NCBI RefSeq assembly: GCF_907165045.1
Contig: NZ_CAJRAU010000002.1
Coordinates: forward strand, 930,001 to 994,000
Reading direction: 5' to 3'
Length of the DNA: 64,000 nucleotides
From: Dyadobacter linearis
Lineage (GTDB): Bacteria; Bacteroidota; Bacteroidia; Cytophagales; Spirosomataceae
In this document: piece by piece, positions 8,763 through 17,163 of the stretch
Numbering within the stretch: position 1 is the stretch's first letter
How the letters are laid out: the number at the start of each line of letters is the position of its first letter
Made by a program: the position numbers and the translations under genes
The notes under the pieces: model-generated
The model's input: the letters and a program-made list of their open reading frames with translations, nothing else
Database searches by the model: none
Told to the model about the DNA's origin: nothing

Positions 8763-9579
8763 AACGCGTGAGACCTTTGTCCAGCACATTCACAAACTGT
8801 TCACCAAACTCAAATGAACATTGAAGCGAACGGGCCGTAATGAACGGGTAGTCAACAATAACAGAAGTTTCTTTTCCAAAATTGCCGTGGTACTGACCTT
8901 CGGGGCCAACTGCATCGGCAAGCAAGTATTCCAACACATATGGAGGAGGGCCCATATTCAGATCTGTGTGCAGGAAGCCGGTACCGTCCTGGTAATCGTA
9001 CTCGATACAGTGACCGGTCACGTGCTTTCCCTTAATAATTGAATTTCTTTCATTGAAATCTCTTGCAAAAACAAGGGGCGCAACGCCGTAACAGATTCCG
9101 GCAACGGGCATTTGTTTGTTGTAAAACGCAAGGATCAAATCGTGAACGCGCTGGTTGTTGACCATATCAATGATCGGGCCGCTGCCGCCTACAAGGAGTA
9201 ATGCAGCATATTCTTCTGTTACACTTTCCTGGGCGATTTTGAGGTCGCTGTAATACTTTTCAAATGCGCGCAGGAAGTCGGGCGTCGAGAAATACGGGCG
9301 TTGCGGAATCACTTCCGACAAATTACGCCTTGTTTCCAGTCTGTTAGACACTTCAAACGCTTTCACTTTTTCCGCTGCGAGCGGGGTGGTAACACAAACA
9401 CCGAGAGGAGGATCTACATAAGTAGTATCGTAACTGGGGGGCAGGGCTTCGGCTTTTTTGCCGTTTGGGGTAATGAATTCAACCGTGTAGCCTGCTTCTT
9501 CAAGCTTTTCGAGGGGACCTACGAGCTCAATGCCCCAGTATCCATACTCAGAAAGAACAGCCAGTATTTTTTTAGACAT
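8752..9579 (-). CDS. DJ-1/PfpI-family protein, long form, first gene of the unit
   Basis: A 275-residue protein of the DJ-1/PfpI superfamily, nearer in length to Hsp31/glyoxalase III-type members than to the 190-residue PfpI type. KKILAVLSEYGYWGIELVGP holds the acidic residue that usually faces the nucleophile. VAGICYGVAPLVFA holds Cys163 at the elbow. HVTGHCIEYDYQDGTGF and a cap insertion (~75-115) are extra. Hsp31-like proteins remove methylglyoxal and other 2-oxoaldehydes or act as holdases. The position, at the head of a unit with a ThDP enzyme and an oxidase, favours a metabolic or carbonyl-protective role (inference). Its stop overlaps the next start. Confidence 0.85.
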   Translation of the reverse strand: MSKKILAVLSEYGYWGIELVGPLEKLEEAGYTVEFITPNGKKAEALPPSYDTTYVDPPLGVCVTTPLAAEKVKAFEVSNRLETRRNLSEVIPQRPYFSTPDFLRAFEKYYSDLKIAQESVTEEYAALLLVGGSGPIIDMVNNQRVHDLILAFYNKQMPVAGICYGVAPLVFARDFNERNSIIKGKHVTGHCIEYDYQDGTGFLHTDLNMGPPPYVLEYLLADAVGPEGQYHGNFGKETSVIVDYPFITARSLQCSFEFGEQFVNVLDKGLTRYGW

Positions 9580-10118
9580 AATGAGAGCGGTTTTTAATGG
9601 AATAAAGAGTGGAAATGATTAAGGGTAAGGTTTAGAAATTTAAGTTAACGTTGAGTAAGAATATCGTCTGGCCGGACCGGGAATGAGCGGCGCCTATCGC
9701 CCTTTTCAGCACTTTGTTTGCGTTTCGTTTCATAAATATCTCTACAAGAAGGGCCGCAGGGTTCCAAATAGTTATTGAAACTGAAAAAACTTAGGTTGAA
9801 CCGGTTGATTCCTGACCTCAAACCGACGATGTTTCTGTGAAGTTGCCAAAACGCATTATGAAATTTCACATTCAGCGGCCGAAGCTTCCACAAATGTGGC
9901 AAAACCGGCTTTTTGGCAATAAAGCATTGTAGAACAGGCTGCTACGTACGATGTTGAATCCGTAGTCAATTCACATTATATTCCTGTAAAGTGTATTTTC
10001 ACTTTTTTGCCCATTTTTGCAGATTTCTCTTAGTATTATTTCTACTATTATCAGTATTATTGTAATTGCACATGCTAAGTCTTTCCCTTACCCATTTCCA
10101 CCTAAAAATCCCTTCTAA
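9580..10118. other. 539-bp divergent intergenic region, presumed promoter region
   Basis: No convincing gene lies here; a possible 85-codon frame (9902-9645, minus) shows no family resemblance. The region must carry promoters for the minus-strand unit and for the plus-strand regulators. Visible structure: TTGCCAAAA at 9843-9851 with its inverted copy TTTTGGCAA at 9911-9919; a palindrome CCACA-AA-TGTGG at 9888-9899; and GGTTGA repeated around AACCGGTT near 9794-9808. No exact TAnnTTTG element was found. Confidence 0.6.
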
Positions 10119-11084
10119 ATGAAACCGTTGAAGCTTCTGATTGTAGCGATGAATGAACAATGGCTCAATCTTCTGGAAGAATCCCTCACGAACGCGGGCT
10201 ATCATTTTCAAATCAGGCAGGTTAATTCAAAACAAGCTGCGATCAAGGCATTCCGCGAGTCGAAATACGACCTGCTCATTTCAAATTATGCATTGCCCGA
10301 CGGCGCGATCAGCGACCTGGCGACTGTGCTGGGCAGCCAGCTTCCCTGCATGGTGGTTTCGGAAGGACAATGCCCGGTAAGCTCTGAAAAAGTGCTCGCT
10401 ATTCAGGACAGTAACTACTACATTAATTGTTATAGCCGGCTCGACTGGATACCTGCATTGGAAAATACGATCGAAAAGTGGCAGAGTAATGCGCGCCAGG
10501 ATATCAATGCACATCTTAGAAATCACGATAGTTTATATAAAAAATCCCTGAACCGCTGTATGGAGCTGCTTTCGGGGGCAAGTACCCAGAAAGAAGCGGA
10601 CGCGCTCACGACAGAAGCGTTTGAAATGCTGCTGGAAGTAATGGACCTGAGCAGGATCTACCTGTGCTCCGCCCTGCATGCGCCCGACAATACCTTTGTG
10701 ATCCGTCAAATGATCGAGGTATCCGCAGCGGGTGTGGCTGCGAAAATGCTTTTCACTGAAAATCCTAAAGAAATACCCTTTTTCGATCACTGGACAAAAT
10801 CATTTGAACAGGGCCATACAGTTGCTGAACGGCTGGACGCTTTTCCAGCAACCGAGCGACAGTGGCTGGGGCGTCACGGAATCCAGTCTTTAATGGCGGC
10901 ACCGATCGGAAGAGGCACGAAATGGCTGGGCTATATGGCCATTGAAGACAATCTGAACATCAGAGAATGGACTCCTGCCGAGACTGAACTCATCGTGGCC
11001 GTAGCCAATCTCCTTCCCCAACATTATTTCCTCACTTCGAAATCATCCCGGATAGAAACTGAACTCTTCGCCAGTCCGGTATGA
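10119..11084 (+). CDS. Degenerate receiver plus GAF domain protein
   Basis: A 321-residue protein. Residues 1-~125 have the length and rhythm of a response-regulator receiver (KLLIVAMNEQW... DLLISNYALPDG). However, Asn56 replaces the phospho-acceptor Asp and the acidic pair after strand 1 is missing, so it probably cannot be phosphorylated. Residues ~140-310 resemble a GAF domain (YKKSLNRCMELLSGAS ... IQSLMAAPIGRGTKWLGYMAIED). The stop overlaps the kinase start in ATGA, implying translational coupling. It may be a ligand- or partner-sensing subunit of the LytS/LytTR pair downstream (inference). Confidence 0.75.
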   Translation: MKPLKLLIVAMNEQWLNLLEESLTNAGYHFQIRQVNSKQAAIKAFRESKYDLLISNYALPDGAISDLATVLGSQLPCMVVSEGQCPVSSEKVLAIQDSNYYINCYSRLDWIPALENTIEKWQSNARQDINAHLRNHDSLYKKSLNRCMELLSGASTQKEADALTTEAFEMLLEVMDLSRIYLCSALHAPDNTFVIRQMIEVSAAGVAAKMLFTENPKEIPFFDHWTKSFEQGHTVAERLDAFPATERQWLGRHGIQSLMAAPIGRGTKWLGYMAIEDNLNIREWTPAETELIVAVANLLPQHYFLTSKSSRIETELFASPV

Positions 11085-12127
11085 ACCAGGATTTGAATTA
11101 CAAAAACGGGATGTCATTAGGTTGGCGTCTCTGTTTTATCTTAAGTCTCTTTGCCACCATTCCCAGGCTGATCTTCACCTGGCCCAACCTGGTCGACCGC
11201 GCCCGTATCTGGTCGGGACTCCTGGATATTTGCATTCAGTTCGTTATCAGTTTCGAGTTTTCCTGGATATTTATCTATATCTGCCTGCACTACACTTACC
11301 GGGTTCCGAGCTGGTTCAACAGGCAGCGTACCTGGGTGCAGATCCTGAGTATGGTTTTCCTTTATTTTTCGATTAATGAAATCCTTTTTCAGCTTAAACT
11401 CGCACTGGATGATAATAACTCGGATATCCTCATTTTTCGGGTCGTTTATTACCTGTACCATCTGCTCTTACTGCTCGCGATCCTTGCATTTCGCAATTTT
11501 TTATTGACCACCCAGGAAAATCACAGGATCGGACTGGAAAACGAGCAGTTAAAGCGGGAGCAGCTCAAAGCGCAACTGGAAGCCCTTCGTAATCAGCTTA
11601 ATCCGCATTTTTTATTCAATGCGTTAAATATCCTTAATATCTCAATCGCGACGAACCCTGACCTCGCGCAGCGCATTGTGCTCGATCTTTCTGACATTTT
11701 GAGGTACAACCTGAAAGTACAAAACCAGAGTTTGATCCTTTTAAGTGATGAGCTGGCCGCAGCGAAAGCTTATCTGGACCTTCATAAGGCGCGTTTTGGG
11801 GAAAAACTGGCCTTCGAATTTGTGGGTACCGAAACCACCAAACAGTGGTACGTGATCCCACTTTCGTTGCAGATCCTGATCGAGAATGCGATCAAACACA
11901 ACGTGATCACTTCTTCCCAGATCCTGTTTATTGAGGTCAGACTTAATGAGCAGGCCAAACAGGTGATCGTAATGAACACACTCAACAAGAAAGCCAACTC
12001 GGGCGGGACGGGTATTGGGTTGCAAAACCTCGACAAACGTTACAAGATACAGACCGGGCAAAAACCTTCCCTCACGGAAGACGAACAACAATTTACAGTA
12101 AAAGTACCTTTGATTGAAGCTCCATGA
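11081..12127 (+). CDS. LytS-type sensor histidine kinase
   Basis: A 348-residue membrane kinase. Four hydrophobic segments (about 16-35, 46-70, 86-103, 120-142) are followed by a coiled coil (~145-172). The His_kinase domain has NPHFLFN with phospho-acceptor His176. An HATPase segment follows, with IENAIKHN as N-box and GGTGIGLQNLDKRY as G-box. There is no extracytoplasmic sensor domain, so the signal is probably sensed in the membrane or through the GAF partner. Start and stop overlap the neighbours by 4 nt on each side. Its target should be the LytTR regulator encoded next. Confidence 0.9.
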   Translation: MNQDLNYKNGMSLGWRLCFILSLFATIPRLIFTWPNLVDRARIWSGLLDICIQFVISFEFSWIFIYICLHYTYRVPSWFNRQRTWVQILSMVFLYFSINEILFQLKLALDDNNSDILIFRVVYYLYHLLLLLAILAFRNFLLTTQENHRIGLENEQLKREQLKAQLEALRNQLNPHFLFNALNILNISIATNPDLAQRIVLDLSDILRYNLKVQNQSLILLSDELAAAKAYLDLHKARFGEKLAFEFVGTETTKQWYVIPLSLQILIENAIKHNVITSSQILFIEVRLNEQAKQVIVMNTLNKKANSGGTGIGLQNLDKRYKIQTGQKPSLTEDEQQFTVKVPLIEAP

Positions 12128-12897
12128 CTAGAATCCTGATCGTAGAAGACGAACAGCCGGCAGGGCAATATTTGACGCAGCTTATCCAGAAGATCGACCC
12201 GAAAACTGAAATACTGGACGTTATTGAAAGTGTGGAAACGGCGGTAGCCTGGCTTGAAAACAATGTAGTACCCGACCTGATCTTTCTCGATGTGCAGCTT
12301 GGCGACGGCACCTGTTTTCAGATATTTGAACAAATCTCGATCGGCTGTCCCGTCATTTTCACGACCGCCCACGACGAATATGCATTGCGTGCTTTCAAGC
12401 TCAATAGCATCGATTATCTGTTGAAACCGATCCGCCCGGAAGCTCTGAAATTCGGTCTGGACAAGTATTACCAGCTTAATGAAGAGAATGCGATCACGAA
12501 AGTGAAATACCTCGAAGAGCTGATGCACACGCAGATTTTGAACCAACGAAGTCCGCGGCGCAGCTTTCTGGTCCCTTATCGCGACAAGCTGATCCCGCTG
12601 CGTGACCTGGACTTTGCGTGGCTGACGATCCGAAATGGACTAGTAGTCGCAACGCTGCACGACGACCGGAATTTTGTGATAGATAAGTCTCTGGAAGAGC
12701 TCGAAAATCAGCTTGACACAAACAATTTCTTCCGCGCCAACCGCCAGTTCATTATTTCACGGCAATGTATTACCGAGATAGAACTGTACTTCAACGGCAG
12801 GTTGCTGATCCGCACATCGCCGGCTTCTGCCAATCAGATCCTGATCAGCAAGGAAAGGGTGCCGGTTTTCAAGAAGTGGTTTGAAGAACTGGCATAG
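12124..12897 (+). CDS. LytTR-family response regulator
   Basis: A 257-residue LytR/AlgR-type regulator. The receiver (1-~120) has VEDE for the acidic pair, Asp56 in LIFLDVQLG as phospho-acceptor and the Lys of YLLKPIRPE. The DNA-binding LytTR domain (~150-255) includes RSFLVPYRDKLIPL and FFRANRQFIISR. It is expected to bind direct repeats upstream of target promoters when phosphorylated by the adjacent kinase. It begins inside the kinase stop (ATGA), completing a three-gene unit. Confidence 0.92.
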   Translation: MTRILIVEDEQPAGQYLTQLIQKIDPKTEILDVIESVETAVAWLENNVVPDLIFLDVQLGDGTCFQIFEQISIGCPVIFTTAHDEYALRAFKLNSIDYLLKPIRPEALKFGLDKYYQLNEENAITKVKYLEELMHTQILNQRSPRRSFLVPYRDKLIPLRDLDFAWLTIRNGLVVATLHDDRNFVIDKSLEELENQLDTNNFFRANRQFIISRQCITEIELYFNGRLLIRTSPASANQILISKERVPVFKKWFEELA

Positions 12898-13019
12898 CGA
12901 AGTAGCAGCCCGATTTTTCTGTTTTATCCGCATTATTTTCCGGTTCACGGAAATAGTTGGCTCCGCATGTCCTATATTCTGACAGATTACATTCCTATTC
13001 GTTTTTTACCATACCTATT

Positions 13020-14009
13020 ATGTATACCGCACGTGAGATAAAGCTCCGGATCGTACTTTCCTTCTCCTGGAAAATGCTCTTATTTTTCTTCTTCTATTCG
13101 GCTGTCCTTTGCTGGATCAGCGTTTGGACCGGAGTACCACTTGGTTTTTCATTTGTTCCTATCGGGTTAATTGGTACGGCGGTTGCTTTTTATGTCGGCT
13201 TTAAAAATAATTCTTCCTACGAAAGGTTATGGGAGGCCAGGAAAGTGTGGGGAGCGATCGTGAATGCGAGCCGAACCTGGGGTGCGTTCACATGTACCTA
13301 CATTCAATCGGAGGAAACGGGCGAAGGCTCGGTGAAAGCCAGGTTGATCCACCGGCATATTGCCTATATCAACGCAGTCCGCATTCAGCTTCGCTCAAAA
13401 AGTGTGTGGAATGATCTGAATACGGTGGAGCATCACGTGGTGGAAGCGCAACATATTGATCCGGACCAATCCATGCAGGACATGCTTGCCCGGTTTTTGC
13501 CCGAAAACGAAGCTGCCTATTACCTGCAACGCAAGAACCCCGCGACTCATATCATGAAGGCGCAGGCTAGCGAACTGGATGTAGAATTCAAGGCCGGGAG
13601 GATCAGAGAGCGATTCTTTTTCCATATGATGAATGTGCTGCAGGAATTTTATAACCAGCAGGGTGCAGCCGAACGAATCAAGAATTTTCCTTTTCCACGG
13701 CAATATGCCTACTTCAGTAAGGTTTTCGTGTGGCTGTTCATTATTGCATTGCCTTTTGGATTGATCAACGAATTTGCCAAGCTGGGAAACATATTTATCT
13801 GGCTCGCTATTCCCAGTTATATGGTTATTTCCTGGGTTTTTTATACGATGGAAATTGTAGGCGATACCAGCGAAAATCCATTTGAAAACGCGCTAAATGA
13901 TGTTCCGATGACGTCCATCTGCCGCACGATCGAGATAGACCTGCGTGAGATGCTGAAAGAAACAAATATCCCCGCTCCTATTACACCTGTCAATAACATT
14001 TTAATGTAA
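13020..14009 (+). CDS. Bestrophin-family anion channel (UPF0187)
   Basis: A 329-residue inner-membrane protein. Two early hydrophobic helices (about 17-35 and 38-60) are followed by the family hallmark FKNNSSYERLWEARKVWG. Two further hydrophobic segments lie around residues 237-255 and 258-280 (VFVWLFIIALPFGL, IFIWLAIPSYMVIS). The C-terminal NPFENALNDVPMTSICRTIE is the typical conserved end. Bacterial bestrophins are pentameric anion or cation channels. The ATG at 13020 starts MYTAREIKLR, the usual family start; an upstream TTG (12957) would add 21 residues of no known kind. It is a single gene with 122 nt upstream. Confidence 0.9.
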   Translation: MYTAREIKLRIVLSFSWKMLLFFFFYSAVLCWISVWTGVPLGFSFVPIGLIGTAVAFYVGFKNNSSYERLWEARKVWGAIVNASRTWGAFTCTYIQSEETGEGSVKARLIHRHIAYINAVRIQLRSKSVWNDLNTVEHHVVEAQHIDPDQSMQDMLARFLPENEAAYYLQRKNPATHIMKAQASELDVEFKAGRIRERFFFHMMNVLQEFYNQQGAAERIKNFPFPRQYAYFSKVFVWLFIIALPFGLINEFAKLGNIFIWLAIPSYMVISWVFYTMEIVGDTSENPFENALNDVPMTSICRTIEIDLREMLKETNIPAPITPVNNILM

Positions 14010-14061
14010 ACCCTTATGCTGGAAAAGCTCGCGGGCAGCGAACTTAAACCAACCGTAGCAG

Positions 14062-14766
14062 TCAAAGAGTACTGCAAAATTCAAGTGTTTTTTCAAGATC
14101 CGGCTCAACTTCCAGATTGATCTCGTTATCCCTCAAAAACCTGCTGATCGCACTTTTCTGCGAAGGGAATATTTTCAATAGATTGGCCCGGTTAGCCAGA
14201 TAGAAACGCTGGTTTTTATCTATCAGAAAATACACAGCCCTTCTTTTCATCAACACTTTCTCATTTGTATCCAGATACCTGAATTCTCCTTGCTTATTCA
14301 TAAAAGTGGAATAGCTGGAAATGGCAGCAGTACTCGAATACTGTCCATAAGCAGCATATTTTTCGTGTCCCAGTTGCGAAAGAAATTGCTTTTTACCCAG
14401 CTTAAGATCGCCGTAATCTCCTGCGATCTCAATGTGTCCGTGGCCGGGATTGTAATAATACACGCTGTTTCCGATTTGCACGCGGTCGACAAAATTGTTG
14501 TCAGCGAATAGCAGAGTGTCCCTGAGTAAACTGATGAACATCACCTCGCCGTGCACCAGATTGTAGTTCATTTTTGCATTAGAAGTCTTCCCGTTCCTGA
14601 AATGCACCTGCCCATCGGTAAATGCAGGATTTTGATAGCGCCCGGCATACGGAATTACCTTATTCACATCAGTCGCGGAGCCTACCTGATACGATTCTCT
14701 GCCTTTCTGCGCCGACAAAACTTGCGGTAAAAAAAAGAATAGCACAAAAATCAGTAATATTTTCAT
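14062..14766 (-). CDS. Secreted protein of unknown function
   Basis: Not assigned to a named family. It has 234 residues with a clear Sec signal peptide (KILLIFVLFFFLPQVLSAQ, cleavage after the Ala-Gln region). The mature part has alternating hydrophobic and Tyr-rich segments (VYYYNPGHGHIEIAG, AAYGQYSSTAAISSYSTF) and a charged tail. This type of protein is common in Bacteroidota and may be periplasmic or surface-exposed. It lies convergent to the bestrophin gene (52-nt gap), with a divergent spacer before rluF. No catalytic motif is visible. Confidence 0.7.
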   Translation of the reverse strand: MKILLIFVLFFFLPQVLSAQKGRESYQVGSATDVNKVIPYAGRYQNPAFTDGQVHFRNGKTSNAKMNYNLVHGEVMFISLLRDTLLFADNNFVDRVQIGNSVYYYNPGHGHIEIAGDYGDLKLGKKQFLSQLGHEKYAAYGQYSSTAAISSYSTFMNKQGEFRYLDTNEKVLMKRRAVYFLIDKNQRFYLANRANLLKIFPSQKSAISRFLRDNEINLEVEPDLEKTLEFCSTL

Positions 14767-14875
14767 CGGGCGGGTGATTTAAAGTTGCTATCAATATTCC
14801 ATTTTAAATTTAGACAATTCCCGCACAAATCCCTTTTTTCTTGTTAGCTCATATTGATTGATCTCGAAGTACTAT

Positions 14876-15622
14876 CTACTCTTCCCAGGTTTCAATCGCA
14901 GAACCTTCTTCTGTTTTGACCGAATCCGCAATCGCCGCATTGATCTGCTCCATCTCCGTTTCGGTCAGATCGCGCCATTTTCCGATTTGCAGGTTTTCAA
15001 GCTTCACATTCATAATACGCACTCTTCTCAGTTTGGTCACCTGATAACCCAGAAATTCGCACATCCGACGGATCTGGCGGTTGAGTCCCTGGGTTAGTAC
15101 GATCGTAAAAACGTGCGTTCCATCTTTTCGCACAGCGCATTTTCTTGTAACTGTTCCCAGGATCGGAACTCCGGAGCTCATTCTCCTGATAAATTCTTCG
15201 GTAACAGGTTTGTTTACAGTTACCACATATTCCTTCTCATGATTATTGCCCGCGCGCAGGATCTTGTTGACGATATCCCCGTCGCTGGTTAGAAAGATCA
15301 GTCCTTCCGAAGGCTTGTCCAGCCGGCCGATCGGGAATATCCGTTCCTTGTGCCTGATATAGTCAATGATGTTACCTTTTATGTTCCGCTCCGTAGTACA
15401 GGTAATTCCCACTGGTTTGTTGAACGCAATGTAAACCGCCGGCTTCCTAGATTTCAATGGTTTCCCATTCACGCGCACATCGTCTTCTGTGGAAGCCTTA
15501 TCACCTAAGACCGCCACTTTTCCGTTCAGTGTCACTTTTCCCTGCTCCACCAGCCTGTCCGCTTCACGGCGGGAACAGAAACCCGTTTCGCTGATGAACT
15601 TGTTGATTCTTGTTAATTCCAA
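14876..15622 (-). CDS. rluF: 23S rRNA pseudouridine synthase, RluF type
   Basis: A 248-residue RsuA/RluB/E/F-family synthase. The S4 domain is at the N-terminus ([20 protein letters not shown]). The catalytic motif is [18 protein letters not shown] with the nucleophilic Asp. [22 protein letters not shown] is the RluF-like signature, and [10 protein letters not shown] through RIMNVKL closely resembles RluF from enteric bacteria, which modifies U2604 of 23S rRNA. No ATG is in frame near the start. I propose TTG at 15622 ([10 protein letters not shown]), which fits the family N-terminus. The more distal TTG at 15661 would add 13 unsupported residues. Confidence 0.88.
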   Translation of the reverse strand: MELTRINKFISETGFCSRREADRLVEQGKVTLNGKVAVLGDKASTEDDVRVNGKPLKSRKPAVYIAFNKPVGITCTTERNIKGNIIDYIRHKERIFPIGRLDKPSEGLIFLTSDGDIVNKILRAGNNHEKEYVVTVNKPVTEEFIRRMSSGVPILGTVTRKCAVRKDGTHVFTIVLTQGLNRQIRRMCEFLGYQVTKLRRVRIMNVKLENLQIGKWRDLTETEMEQINAAIADSVKTEEGSAIETWEE

Positions 15623-15718
15623 TGCATTCTTATTTTTTGAGGCAAAACAATTCCAGTTCAAGGAAGCAAATTACTCTGTTTTGGAAAAATTATCGGCCAC
15701 CGGACAAAGATTTGGCGG

Positions 15719-15750
15719 TTTGGTCACTTTACCTGTCAACGTTAAATTTA
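15719..15750 (+). promoter_or_regulatory. Possible Bacteroidota-type promoter
   Basis: TTTG at 15719-15722 is followed after 20 nt by TAAATTTA (15743-15750), one mismatch from TAnnTTTG. A start site would fall near 15757, about 26 nt before the esterase ATG. Confidence 0.4.
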
Positions 15751-15782
15751 TCTATAAAACAAGACAGATCAATTCCTGCCCT

Positions 15783-17081
15783 ATGAGAAATCGCTTGCTG
15801 CTCCTCCAATTTTTGCTTTGGATCACGATCATATCCGTACACGCACAGCCTGTCCGCCGGCCCATCGAAGTGATCGTCACCGCCGACCGGGAAGACTGGA
15901 CTTATAAAACGGGTGAAAAAGTACAGTTCTCCGTACAAGTGCTCAGAAATGGGTATCCCGTCAAAAATGCGCAGTTACGATATGAAATTGGGCTGGAAAA
16001 GCTGGAACCAACAATTAAGGAAACCAAAACTGCCGCCGATGGAAAACTCACAATCGACGGTGGGACATTGAAAACGCCTGGATTTCTCAGATGTATTGTT
16101 TGGGCAAATGTAGATGGAGGCGAATACCGCGGCCTGGCAACAGCTGCTTTTGATCCATTGAAAATACAACCTACCGTTTCAAATCCGGAAGATTTCGACG
16201 CGTTTTGGGCTAATGCAAAAAAGGAACTGGCGGCCGTGCCAATGGATGCGAAAATGACCCTCATCCCCGAACGTTGTACTGAAAAGACGAACGTTTACCA
16301 TCTGAATCTGCAAAACAGCAGACCGGGTACCCGCGTTTACGGTATTTTGAGCATACCTAAAAAAGAAGGAAAATATCCGGCGTTACTTCGCGTGCCAGGT
16401 GCGGGAGTGCGGGCCTATTATGGCGATGTATCCACTGCGGACAAAGATATTATTACACTTGAAATTGGTATTCACGGCATTCCCGTAACGATGGACCCGT
16501 CGGTTTATACAGATCTCGGACAAGGCATTTTGAATGGTTATCCTGCCTATAATATGGATGATAAGGATAAATTTTTCTACAAAAGAGTTTACCTCGGCTG
16601 CGTGCGGGCGAATGATTTCTTAGTAAGCCTGCCTCAATTTGACGGTACCAATCTGGCTGTCACCGGCGGTAGTCAGGGCGGTGCATTATCGATCATCACA
16701 GCAGGATTGGACTCACGTGTAAAATGGCTGGGCGCGTTCTACCCCGCACTAAGTGACGTGACTGGCTACCTGCACGGACGGGCCGGCGGCTGGCCGCATT
16801 ATTTTGACAAAAACGGGATTAAAACAAATAATACAAAAGAAAAACTGGCGACAGTAGGCTATTATGATGTGGTAAATTTCGCAAGAAGAGTGAAAGTACC
16901 CGGACTTTACATCTGGGGTTTCAACGACGAAACCTGCCCTCCCACTTCCATGTACTCTGCATACAATGTGACCACAGCCCCAAAAGAGCTCAAACTGTAT
17001 CAAGACACCGGCCACTGGACTTACCAGGAAGAAAAAGATGTGATGAATAACTGGTTGGTCGAGAAGCTAAAAGGTAAATAG
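15783..17081 (+). CDS. Secreted acetyl-xylan esterase/cephalosporin-C deacetylase-like hydrolase
   Basis: A 432-residue alpha/beta hydrolase with a Sec signal peptide (LLLLQFLLWITIISVHAQ). A beta-sandwich domain (~25-125) comes first. The AXE1-like hydrolase domain then has a catalytic Ser in VTGGSQGGALS, an Asp in GFNDETCPPTSM and a His in DTGHWTYQ. Family members remove acetyl groups from xylan or oligosaccharides. A far longer open frame exists upstream, but the ATG at 15783 is chosen because it begins the signal peptide and follows a possible promoter. It is likely periplasmic or exported, and lies next to a Gfo/Idh/MocA gene that may share its sugar substrate (inference). Confidence 0.88.
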   Translation: MRNRLLLLQFLLWITIISVHAQPVRRPIEVIVTADREDWTYKTGEKVQFSVQVLRNGYPVKNAQLRYEIGLEKLEPTIKETKTAADGKLTIDGGTLKTPGFLRCIVWANVDGGEYRGLATAAFDPLKIQPTVSNPEDFDAFWANAKKELAAVPMDAKMTLIPERCTEKTNVYHLNLQNSRPGTRVYGILSIPKKEGKYPALLRVPGAGVRAYYGDVSTADKDIITLEIGIHGIPVTMDPSVYTDLGQGILNGYPAYNMDDKDKFFYKRVYLGCVRANDFLVSLPQFDGTNLAVTGGSQGGALSIITAGLDSRVKWLGAFYPALSDVTGYLHGRAGGWPHYFDKNGIKTNNTKEKLATVGYYDVVNFARRVKVPGLYIWGFNDETCPPTSMYSAYNVTTAPKELKLYQDTGHWTYQEEKDVMNNWLVEKLKGK

Positions 17082-17124
17082 GTTAGGAGTTGCTAGAAGC
17101 AAATAAGAACAATACCTAACAACA

Positions 17125-17151
17125 CCGAACCACCCGAACCAAAACCGAACC
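17125..17151 (+). repeat. Three direct CCGAACC repeats before the Gfo/Idh gene
   Basis: CCGAACC occurs at 17125-17131, 17134-17140 and 17145-17151, spaced 9 and 11 nt. They sit 12 nt upstream of the next ATG. They could be an operator or simple-sequence slippage. Confidence 0.5.
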
Positions 17152-17163
17152 AAAAACACCCCC

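Noticed and set aside
9645..9902. 85-codon minus-strand frame in the divergent spacer
   Set aside because: Composition is not protein-like, no family resemblance, and it lies in a region that must hold promoters.
9914..9930. Sigma-54-like sequence TGGCA...TTG
   Set aside because: The TTG is two bases out of the fixed GG-GC spacing, so it does not meet the consensus.
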